From JBOHHM01 sp050725495 (GTDB lineage Bacteria > Pseudomonadota > Gammaproteobacteria > Burkholderiales > Burkholderiaceae_C), in assembly GCA_050725495.1 (NCBI GenBank), contig JBOHHM010000233.1:1-5643 (forward strand): DNA of 5,643 nucleotides, read 5' to 3'. The position numbers and the translations under genes are program-made. Below are positions 1-4,738 of the stretch, piece after piece (position 1 is the stretch's first letter; the number at the start of each line of letters is the position of its first letter). The notes beneath the pieces are model-generated. The model was not told the origin of the DNA, searched no databases, and saw nothing but the letters and a program-made list of their open reading frames with translations.

Positions 1-149
1 CCAACAAGAACCTGATCGTCGCGGCCATCACCCTGGTGCTCGGCACGGGCGACTTCACGCTGAAGTTCGGCGACTTCGCGCTCGGCGGCATTGGCACGGC
101 CACCTTCGGCGCCATCCTGTTGCATGCACTGCTCAACGGCAAGCGCTGA
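1..149 (+). CDS. Nucleobase (uracil/xanthine-type) permease, NCS2 family, C-terminal fragment
   Basis: This is the 3' end of a gene that begins left of the window. Codons run from base 3 to a TGA at 147-149 and give 48 residues. The fragment starts NKNLIVAAITLVLGTG, continues through a short Gly-rich turn, and ends in a hydrophobic helix (TATFGAILLHALLNGKR). The pattern of 'NLI-hydrophobic-G', then 'F-x-L-x-G-I-x-x-A', then a last membrane helix with a short basic tail resembles the C-terminus of UraA-like uracil permeases. Those are inner-membrane proton symporters that import uracil or related bases. The comparison is from memory, and the substrate-defining helices are outside the window, so uracil, xanthine and purine transport cannot be separated. 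The stop codon is followed after one base by a repeat element and a hairpin, so transcription probably ends here and the gene is not co-transcribed with the next one, which lies on the opposite strand. Confidence 0.72.
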   Translation, partial: NKNLIVAAITLVLGTGDFTLKFGDFALGGIGTATFGAILLHALLNGKR

Positions 150-150
150 T

Positions 151-169
151 TTGCTACAAAATTAATAGC
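151..169 (+). repeat. AT-rich post-stop repeat element, copy 1
   Basis: The sequence TTGCTACAAAATTAATAGC begins one base after the permease stop codon. It matches 16 of 19 bases of the element at 4656-4674, which also begins one base after a stop codon. GCTA and TAGC at its ends are inverted and could form a small AT-loop hairpin. I recall similar 'GCTAC...ATAGC' elements as frequent in Comamonadaceae intergenic regions, usually followed by a GC-rich hairpin, as here. Confidence 0.6.
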
Positions 170-175
170 ACGCAG

Positions 176-206
176 CGCCCGCGATCCGGGGACCGACGGG
201 CGTTTT
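176..206 (+). terminator. Rho-independent-like terminator after the permease gene
   Basis: The arms CGCCCG (176-181) and CGGGCG (197-202) pair perfectly across a 15-base loop and are followed directly by TTTT (203-206). The hairpin lies 26 bases after the permease stop and ends 21 bases before the stop of the convergent substrate-binding protein gene. The 6-bp stem and large loop are modest, but the U-run and position fit a terminator for the rightward gene. It appears to be the GC-rich half of the repeat unit that starts at 151. Confidence 0.55.
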
Positions 207-226
207 CATTGGAGGCTCAGCAGGCA

Positions 227-1374
227 TCAGCCAAGGAAGCGGCCGCCTGCCCCCAGCACGCCGAGCTCGACGAACCTGGAGCCCACATAGGGCGAGCTGG
301 GGCTGAAGTCCACGCTGAAGCCGCCCAGGTCGTGGTTGCGCACCGAAGCCAGGGCCGCTCGCAGCTTGCCACGCGTGACTTCGCGCCCCGCGCGCTCCAG
401 CCCTTCGGCCAGCACCCGCGTATTGACATAGCTCTCGAAGCTGCCGAGCGAGAACTCCTGCTGGCCGGTCGCGCGCATCGCACTCTGGTAGTCGCGCACC
501 ACGGCGGTCTTGGGGCGGCTCGGGTCGGGAAACACCATGGTCAGGGCCAGGCCCTGGCCGGCGGCACCGAGCTGCTTGAGTTGCTGAGGACCACGCTCAG
601 GCCCGCCATCGGCAGGTTGGGCGAGGCCTTGCGCAAGGCCGTGATCAGGCCCACCGAGGCCGCGCCCGCCGTGCCCAGCAGCACGGCCGCGGGCTTGGCG
701 GCCATCACCTGGGACACCACGGTGTCCAGGTTCTTGCCATCGGTCGCCAGCGCGGCCTGGGCCACGGCCTTCACGCCCTGCGCTTCGAGGGCCTGGCTCG
801 CATCGCCCAGCACTTCCTTACCGAAGCCGTTGTCGAGGTAGACGATGGCCAGGTCCTTGATGCCCATGGTCACGATTTTCTGCACCAGGCGCTGGGTTTC
901 ATCGGTGTAGCTGGCGCGCACATGGAACACATTGCGCATGCCGGGCTTGCGCAGCGACGAGGCGCCGGTCAGCGGCGCGACATAGGGCAGGTTGGCCTCC
1001 TCGATCAGCGGCAGGATGGCCGCGTTGTTGGGCGTGCCGATGCAAGACATCAACGCGAACACGCTGCCATCGGCCTGCATTTTCCTGACGTTGTCCGCCG
1101 TGCGCTGCGGCACATAGCCGTCGTCCATCATCTGGAACTGCAGCACGCGGCCGTTGACGCCGCCCTTGGCGTTGATCTGGCCCATCGCGGCCTCGACACC
1201 GAGCTTGAGGTCGGCGCCGAAACCGGCGAGCGGGCCGCTGAGCGCGCCCGAGCAGCCGATGGTCACGGCCTTGGCACTCAGGCCCTCCTGGGCATGGGCC
1301 TGGCGGATGAAGGCGGGGGCGGCGGCGAGGGCGGCCAGCGGCGGGGCGAGCGAAAGAAAGCGGCGACGAAGCAT
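227..1374 (-). pseudogene. Branched-chain amino-acid-type ABC transporter substrate-binding protein (LivK/Peripla_BP_6 family), frameshifted
   Basis: The gene starts at ATG 1374-1372, with GGAG eight bases upstream, and ends at TGA 229-227. The first 28 residues form an export signal (MLRRRFLSLA, an Ala-rich core, cleavage likely after AHA). RRRFL resembles a twin-arginine (Tat) motif. The mature part shows a type 1 periplasmic-binding fold: AVTIGCSGALSGPLAGFG, then an INAKGGVNGR turn, DDGYVPQRTADNVRKM and LPYVAPLTGAS. This frame is good to GLSVV (residue 262, codon 591-589), then runs into an out-of-frame tail ending at 541. The true C-terminus resumes in another frame at QQLKQLGAAGQG (from 586), continues through TMVFPDPSRPKTAVVRDYQ and ends GGRFLG. 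One missing base near 587-588 explains the break, and repair would give about 382 residues, a normal family length. No permease or ATPase genes are adjacent, so the ligand is unknown. The break could be real decay or a sequencing error, since both halves otherwise look intact. Confidence 0.85.
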
Positions 1375-1382
1375 CGCGTGGT

Positions 1383-1386
1383 CTCC
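1383..1386 (-). promoter_or_regulatory. Ribosome-binding site of the substrate-binding protein gene
   Basis: On the minus strand, GGAG lies eight bases before ATG 1374-1372. This supports starting the protein at MLRRRFLSLA, where the signal peptide begins, and not at an in-frame ATG 29 codons upstream (1461). The earlier ATG would place a non-signal-like, Pro-rich stretch ahead of the export signal. Confidence 0.6.
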
Positions 1387-1512
1387 AGATGGGGAATGAT
1401 TGAAAGGGGGCCCGTCGATGCAGCCGGGCGGTCTGGGGCGCTTGGTCGCCTGTGCAGCCAACGAAAACCGCCAAACCCAACATAATCTTCAGACCGCGCT
1501 TTGATATTAAAA

Positions 1513-1522
1513 GCGCTAGCGC
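1513..1522. promoter_or_regulatory. Perfect 10-bp palindrome in a divergent spacer (possible operator or degenerate repeat)
   Basis: GCGCTAGCGC is a perfect palindrome lying just after the AT-rich run TTGATATTAAAA (1501-1512). It sits in the 204-bp spacer between the divergent substrate-binding protein and thioesterase genes. It could be a regulator's binding site for either promoter, or a worn copy of the AT-rich plus GC-rich repeat seen at 151 and 4656. I could not identify a convincing -35/-10 pair for either gene, so the role is open. Confidence 0.25.
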
Positions 1523-1564
1523 CCCAGACGACAGCTCCTGTCGCTGCGGCGACATCTACCCTTC

Positions 1565-1568
1565 GGAG
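1565..1568 (+). promoter_or_regulatory. Ribosome-binding site of the thioesterase gene
   Basis: GGAG lies ten bases before ATG 1579. It fixes the start at MSIWKQPIS, matching the short N-terminus of YdiI-like proteins. The reading frame stays open further upstream to about 1501, but those codons encode nothing family-like. Confidence 0.55.
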
Positions 1569-1578
1569 ACCCAAGCCC

Positions 1579-2001
1579 ATGTCCATCTGGAAACAACCGA
1601 TCAGCGTCGAACAGCTCACCGCCATCCACACCGATACCGCCGTTCGGCATCTGGGCATCGAATTCCTCGAAGTGGGTGACGACTTCATCCGCGCCCGCGT
1701 GCCGGTCAACACGCAGACACGCCAACCCTATGGCCTGCTGCATGGCGGCGTGTCGGTGGTGCTGGCCGAGACGCTGGGCTCGTGCGGCGCGGCCTACGCC
1801 TCGCCCGAGGGCCACCGCGCTGTGGGCCTGGACATCAACGCCAACCACATCAAGGGCGCGACCAGCGGCTGGGTCACCGGCATCACGCGGCCCGTTCACA
1901 TCGGCCGCAGCACCCAGGTCTGGCAGATCGACATGACGAACGACGCCGGCGAGCTGACCTGCGTGTCGCGCATCACGATGGCGGTGCTGGCGCCGAAATA
2001 A
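1579..2001 (+). CDS. Hotdog-fold acyl-CoA thioesterase, YdiI/MenI-like (PaaI group)
   Basis: This 140-residue cytoplasmic enzyme is predicted to hydrolyse an acyl- or aroyl-CoA thioester. It resembles E. coli YdiI (MenI) over its whole length: an IWKQPISVEQL start, the RQPYGLLHGGVSVVLAET segment, VGLDINANH, and HIGRSTQVWQI near the end. The residues that line the YdiI active site appear as Gln49, His55 (within LHGG) and Glu64, the last being the catalytic carboxylate. The length is normal and there is no signal peptide. E. coli MenI acts on 1,4-dihydroxy-2-naphthoyl-CoA in menaquinone synthesis. The likely host group normally relies on ubiquinone, so that substrate is doubtful here, and aromatic-acid CoA proofreading or degradation (PaaI- or EntH-like) is an equally good inference. 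The gene stands alone, divergent from the substrate-binding protein gene. It converges on the adenosyltransferase gene with only 12 bp between the stop codons. Confidence 0.9.
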   Translation: MSIWKQPISVEQLTAIHTDTAVRHLGIEFLEVGDDFIRARVPVNTQTRQPYGLLHGGVSVVLAETLGSCGAAYASPEGHRAVGLDINANHIKGATSGWVTGITRPVHIGRSTQVWQIDMTNDAGELTCVSRITMAVLAPK

Positions 2002-2013
2002 ATTCGCCGGCGG

Positions 2014-2595
2014 CTACTGCGCCGAAGCAGGATCGGACTCAGCCCGCGCCAGCCGCTCGCTCTTCCAGTACACATCGTCGCCGCCGTTCATGCGGTTGAG
2101 CACGCGCGCGAGCACGAACAGCAGGTCGCTCAAGCGATTGAGGTACTGGCGCGGCGTGTCCTTCAGCACCTCGGCCTTGCCCAGCGCGACGACGGCGCGC
2201 TCGGCGCGGCGCGCCACGGTGCGGCCCACATGGGCCAACGCGGCCGCGCGCGTACCGGCCGGCAGGATGAACTCCTGCAGGCGCGGCAGCTGCGCGTTGT
2301 GCCGGGCCAGCGCTTGATCGAGCTGCAGCACGGCCTCGGGCTTGAGCAGCTCGAAGCCGGGAATCGAGAGCTCGCCGCCGAGGTTGAACAGCTGGTGCTG
2401 GATCTCGACCAGCAGCTCGCGGACCTCGGCCGGCAGCTCCTCGCACAAGAGCAGGCCGATTTGCGAATTGAGTTCGTCCACATCGCCCATCGCGTGCACG
2501 CGCAGGCTGTCCTTGGAGACGCGGGTGTTGTCGCCCAGGCCGGTCGTGCCATTGTCACCGGTGCGGGTCGCGATTTGCGTGAGTCTCTTGCCCAT
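2014..2595 (-). CDS. Cob(I)alamin adenosyltransferase, PduO type (ATP:corrinoid adenosyltransferase)
   Basis: This 193-residue cytoplasmic enzyme transfers the 5'-deoxyadenosyl group of ATP to cob(I)alamin or cob(I)yrinic acid diamide, making the coenzyme B12 used by mutases such as methylmalonyl-CoA mutase. The N-terminal ATP-binding loop is clear: TRTGDNGTTGLGDNTRVSKD (residues 10-29). It is followed by DVDELNSQIG (38-47), PAGTRAAALAHVGRTVARRAER (112-133) and YLNRLSDLLFVLARVLN (151-167). R125, R129, R130 and E132 fall where the human homologue MMAB has disease-sensitive Arg and Glu residues, as far as I recall. Length and motifs mark the trimeric PduO class, not the CobA/CobO class. Translation starts at ATG 2595-2593 behind a strong AAGGAGG. 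The last dozen residues (RAESDPASAQ) look like a free tail. No corrinoid synthesis or mutase gene is adjacent, so the protein may serve B12 salvage for enzymes encoded elsewhere. Confidence 0.93.
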   Translation of the reverse strand: MGKRLTQIATRTGDNGTTGLGDNTRVSKDSLRVHAMGDVDELNSQIGLLLCEELPAEVRELLVEIQHQLFNLGGELSIPGFELLKPEAVLQLDQALARHNAQLPRLQEFILPAGTRAAALAHVGRTVARRAERAVVALGKAEVLKDTPRQYLNRLSDLLFVLARVLNRMNGGDDVYWKSERLARAESDPASAQ

Positions 2596-2601
2596 GGTTG
2601 G

Positions 2602-2608
2602 CCTCCTT
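2602..2608 (-). promoter_or_regulatory. Strong Shine-Dalgarno of the adenosyltransferase gene
   Basis: On the minus strand AAGGAGG lies six bases before ATG 2595-2593. It is the most consensus-like ribosome-binding site in the window and fixes the start at MGKRLTQIATRTG. Confidence 0.75.
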
Positions 2609-2697
2609 GCAGTGTTGTGCGCATTGTGCGTTACATCATGCTCGAAAATGTGTCTGAGGCAAGCTCAATGTCAGCGCGGCAACATCGGGCAAAAGTG

Positions 2698-2713
2698 CTG
2701 GCCTGCGGGCCAG
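2698..2713. other. Small perfect hairpin in the leader of the EF-hand gene
   Basis: CTGGCC (2698-2703) and GGCCAG (2708-2713) pair perfectly around a TGCG loop, ending 45 bases before the EF-hand start codon. There is no U-run, so it is not a typical terminator. It may be a leader structure, a binding site in the divergent promoter region, or chance in GC-rich DNA. Confidence 0.25.
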
Positions 2714-2746
2714 GACCGGGTTGCAATGAAAGCCTGTTCCACTGCT

Positions 2747-2751
2747 AGGAG
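2747..2751 (+). promoter_or_regulatory. Ribosome-binding site of the EF-hand protein gene
   Basis: AGGAG lies seven bases before ATG 2759. The frame is open for more than 400 bases upstream, but that part is antisense to the adenosyltransferase gene. This site and the signal peptide that follows decide the start. Confidence 0.65.
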
Positions 2752-2758
2752 ATGCTCC

Positions 2759-3109
2759 ATGACAGCCAAGCGACGCCTGATCCCCAACTTTGAAGGGCGC
2801 AGTGTGATGCTGCTGGCCTTCTGGGCCCTGGGTACCGCCGCGGGGGCCCAGACGCCAGACACTGCGACGTCACGGCCTATGGCCCAAATGACCGCTCCAT
2901 CGGCCGCTCCGGCCGCCCCCAAGGCCGCTGCGACCTCGAGCAAGGACATGGACGCCGCCTTCGTGCGAGCCGACACCAGCAAGGACGGCAAGCTCAGCCG
3001 CGAAGAGGCCGAGCAGCTGCCGGCCGTGGCCCAGCGCTTCGAGCAGATCGATGCCGATGGGGACAAGTTCATCTCGCGCGCCGAGTTTGACAAGGCCATG
3101 AAACCCTGA
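2759..3109 (+). CDS. Small exported EF-hand calcium-binding protein
   Basis: This 116-residue protein has a basic N-terminus (TAKRR), a hydrophobic stretch (VMLLAFWALGTAAGA, about 16-30) and a likely signal-peptidase site after AGA30, so it should act in the periplasm. An Ala/Pro/Ser/Thr-rich linker covers about residues 31-60. Two EF-hand loops follow. Loop 1 spans D72-E83 (DTSKDGKLSREE), with ligands at positions 1, 3, 5, 7, 9 and 12. Loop 2 spans D98-E109 (DADGDKFISRAE), with all acidic ligands present but Lys at loop position 6, where Gly is usual. The preceding helices (FVRA, FEQI) and the following FDKAMKP fit a compact EF-hand pair. Similar small EF-hand proteins are widespread in proteobacteria, mostly of unknown role, so calcium buffering or sensing is an inference. 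The gene stands alone between a divergent spacer and a strong hairpin at 3125-3160. Confidence 0.85.
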   Translation: MTAKRRLIPNFEGRSVMLLAFWALGTAAGAQTPDTATSRPMAQMTAPSAAPAAPKAAATSSKDMDAAFVRADTSKDGKLSREEAEQLPAVAQRFEQIDADGDKFISRAEFDKAMKP

Positions 3110-3124
3110 CGGCCGTTCAGCCCT

Positions 3125-3160
3125 GTCAGCCCGCTGCAGGTTCGCTTGCAGCGGGCTGAC
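3125..3160 (+). terminator. Strong hairpin terminator after the EF-hand gene
   Basis: GTCAGCCCGCTGCA (3125-3138) and TGCAGCGGGCTGAC (3147-3160) form a perfect 14-bp GC-rich stem with an 8-base loop, GGTTCGCT. It starts 15 bases after the EF-hand stop codon. The following GCTTTG is only a weak U-run, but stem strength and position make termination by far the likeliest role. It also insulates the oxidase gene, whose start codon is 79 bases downstream. Confidence 0.8.
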
Positions 3161-3227
3161 GCTTTGTGCAGCAGCAGGGCCGCGAGCCGCCGAAACACCT
3201 TAAACTGGCCCGCCGGACAGAGACAGC

Positions 3228-3231
3228 GGAG
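3228..3231 (+). promoter_or_regulatory. Ribosome-binding site of the FAD-linked oxidase gene
   Basis: GGAG lies seven bases before ATG 3239. An in-frame opening extends about 31 codons further upstream but begins inside the terminator hairpin, so ATG 3239 (MNAPTDLVPE) is preferred. Confidence 0.6.
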
Positions 3232-3238
3232 ACAGCCC

Positions 3239-4654
3239 ATGAACGCCCCCACCGACCTGGTTCCCGAGATCCACCCGCGCGAGGTGCCGCAGGCCCTGAT
3301 CGACGCGCTCAAGGCCCGATTCGCCGAGCGCTGCTCGACGGCGCTGGCCGTGCGCGAGCAGCATGGGCGCGACGAGTCCTCGTTCCAGGCGCCGCCGCCG
3401 GCCGCCGTGGTGTTCGCCGAGAGCACGGCCGACGTCGCCGAGGCCGTGAAACTGGCCAGCCAGTACGAGGTGCCGGTGATCCCGTTTGGCGCGGGCTCCT
3501 CGCTCGAAGGCCATTTGCTGGCGGTGCAGGGCGGCATCAGCATCGATGTGAACCGCATGAACCAGGTGCTGTCGATCGACGCCGACGACCTCACGGTCAC
3601 GGTGCAGCCCGGCATCACGCGCAAGCAGCTCAACGACGCGGTCAAGAGCACCGGCCTGTTCTTCCCCATAGACCCCGGCGCCGACGCCTCGATCGGCGGC
3701 ATGTGCGCCACGCGCGCTTCGGGCACGAATGCCGTGCGCTACGGCACGATGCGCGAGAACGTGCTGATGCTCGAGGTGGTGACGGCCAGCGGCGAGGTGA
3801 TACGCACCGGCACGCGCGCCAGGAAGTCTGCGGCCGGCTACGACCTCACGCGGCTGTTCGTCGGCAGCGAGGGCACGCTGGGCGTGATCACCGAGATCAC
3901 GCTCAGGCTCTACCCGCTGCCCGAGGCCGTGTCGGCCGCGATCTGCTCGTTCCCGAGCATCGAGGCGGCCGTGCGCACGACCATCCAGACCATCCAGCTC
4001 GGCGTGCCGATTGCGCGCGTGGAGCTGATCGACCACCACACGGTGCGCATGGTCAACGCCCACAGCCACTTGAGCCTGCGCGAAGAACCGATGCTGCTGA
4101 TGGAGTTCCACGGCTCGCCGACCGGTGTCAAGGAGCAGGCCGAAACCGTGCAGGAGATCGCCAGCGAATTCGGCGGCCAGGCCTTCGAATGGGCGACCAC
4201 GCCCGAGGAGCGCACGCGCCTGTGGACGGCGCGGCACAACGCCTACTTCGCCGCCATCCAGAGCAAGTCCGGCTGCCGCGCGATTTCCACCGACACCTGC
4301 GTGCCGATCTCGCGCCTGGCCGACTGCCTGCTCGACTCGGTGGCCGAGGCCGACGCCAGCGGCCTGCCCTATTTCCTGGTCGGCCATGTCGGCGACGGCA
4401 ACTTCCATTTCGGCTACCTGATCGACCCCGACAGCGCGCAGGAGCGCGAGACGGCCGAGCAGCTCAACCACAAGCTGGTGAGCCGCGCGCTGAGCCTGCA
4501 AGGCACCTGCACCGGCGAACATGGCGTGGGCCTGCACAAGATGGATTTCCTGCTCAGCGAGGCCGGCGCCGGCGCGGTCGAGATGATGCGCACCCTCAAG
4601 CGCGCGCTCGACCCGAAGAACATCATGAACCCGGGGAAGATCTTCGCGCTCTGA
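3239..4654 (+). CDS. FAD-linked oxidase, D-lactate dehydrogenase (cytochrome)/GlcD-like
   Basis: This 471-residue flavoprotein is predicted to oxidise a D-2-hydroxyacid, most likely D-lactate, passing electrons to a respiratory acceptor. The N-terminal FAD-binding domain (FAD_binding_4/PCMH fold, about 50-230) has VPVIPFGAGSSLEGH (78-92), the DPGADASIGGMCATRASGTN block (145-164), AVRYGTMRENVL and GSEGTLGVITEITLRLYPLP (209-228). The C-terminal oxidase domain (FAD-oxidase_C) has GHVGDGNFH (382-390) and TCTGEHGVG (423-431), and ends DPKNIMNPGKIF. H383, H390 and E427 correspond to the metal/substrate-binding triad of the LDHD and D-2-hydroxyglutarate dehydrogenase family. The DPGADAS-to-RYGTMR region closely resembles mammalian mitochondrial LDHD. 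There is no signal peptide or membrane helix. No glcE/glcF or lldE/F/G partner is adjacent, which argues against glycolate oxidase and for a single-subunit enzyme. D-2-hydroxyglutarate or another hydroxyacid remains possible. The gene is isolated between a terminator and a repeat. Confidence 0.9.
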   Translation: MNAPTDLVPEIHPREVPQALIDALKARFAERCSTALAVREQHGRDESSFQAPPPAAVVFAESTADVAEAVKLASQYEVPVIPFGAGSSLEGHLLAVQGGISIDVNRMNQVLSIDADDLTVTVQPGITRKQLNDAVKSTGLFFPIDPGADASIGGMCATRASGTNAVRYGTMRENVLMLEVVTASGEVIRTGTRARKSAAGYDLTRLFVGSEGTLGVITEITLRLYPLPEAVSAAICSFPSIEAAVRTTIQTIQLGVPIARVELIDHHTVRMVNAHSHLSLREEPMLLMEFHGSPTGVKEQAETVQEIASEFGGQAFEWATTPEERTRLWTARHNAYFAAIQSKSGCRAISTDTCVPISRLADCLLDSVAEADASGLPYFLVGHVGDGNFHFGYLIDPDSAQERETAEQLNHKLVSRALSLQGTCTGEHGVGLHKMDFLLSEAGAGAVEMMRTLKRALDPKNIMNPGKIFAL

Positions 4655-4655
4655 G

Positions 4656-4674
4656 TTGCTACAGATTCAATAGC
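4656..4674 (+). repeat. AT-rich post-stop repeat element, copy 2
   Basis: TTGCTACAGATTCAATAGC begins one base after the oxidase stop codon. It matches copy 1 (151-169) at 16 of 19 positions, including the inverted GCTA/TAGC ends. Like copy 1, it is followed at once by a GC-rich hairpin. It occupies most of the 84-bp convergent gap before parB. Confidence 0.6.
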
Positions 4675-4677
4675 GCC

Positions 4678-4709
4678 TCAGCCCCCTACCGCAAGGGCTT
4701 GGGGCCTGA
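4678..4709. terminator. GC-rich hairpin between convergent oxidase and parB genes
   Basis: TCAGCCCC (4678-4685) pairs with GGGG plus CTGA (4701-4709), with one bulged C, around a 15-base loop. It is followed by ATTCATCTCAAAA with no clean U-run. Its place in a convergent gap and its resemblance to the layout at 151-206 suggest a bidirectional terminator that comes with the repeat. Confidence 0.45.
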
Positions 4710-4738
4710 TTCATCTCAAAAACCCAGGGTGTAGGGCC

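Noticed and set aside
209..841. Plus-strand frame opposite the 3' part of the substrate-binding protein
   Set aside because: Antisense shadow: it spans the frameshift and resembles no known protein.
541..1461. Taking the 306-codon frame as a complete protein starting at 1461
   Set aside because: Its last 15 residues are out-of-frame sequence, and its first 29 precede a proper signal peptide that has its own ribosome-binding site at 1383-1386.
2730..2745. TGTTCCACTGCTAGGA as a possible parS site
   Set aside because: Only the left half (TGTTCCAC) resembles the parS consensus. The right half lacks the GTGNAACA complement.
2671..3726. Minus-strand frame (351 codons) spanning the EF-hand gene and the start of the oxidase
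   Set aside because: It crosses a terminator and two well-supported genes, has Ser/Ala-rich low-complexity sequence, and shows no motif.
3200..4537. Long open frame (445 codons) on the minus strand, opposite the FAD-linked oxidase
   Set aside because: The encoded protein is His/Arg/Ala/Gly-rich with no family motif, as expected opposite a high-GC gene. The plus-strand frame contains a complete set of flavoprotein motifs.
3166..4734. Long plus-strand frame (522 codons) overlapping the oxidase in another phase
   Set aside because: Arg/Ala/Gly/Pro-rich translation typical of a shifted GC-rich frame, with no recognisable domain.
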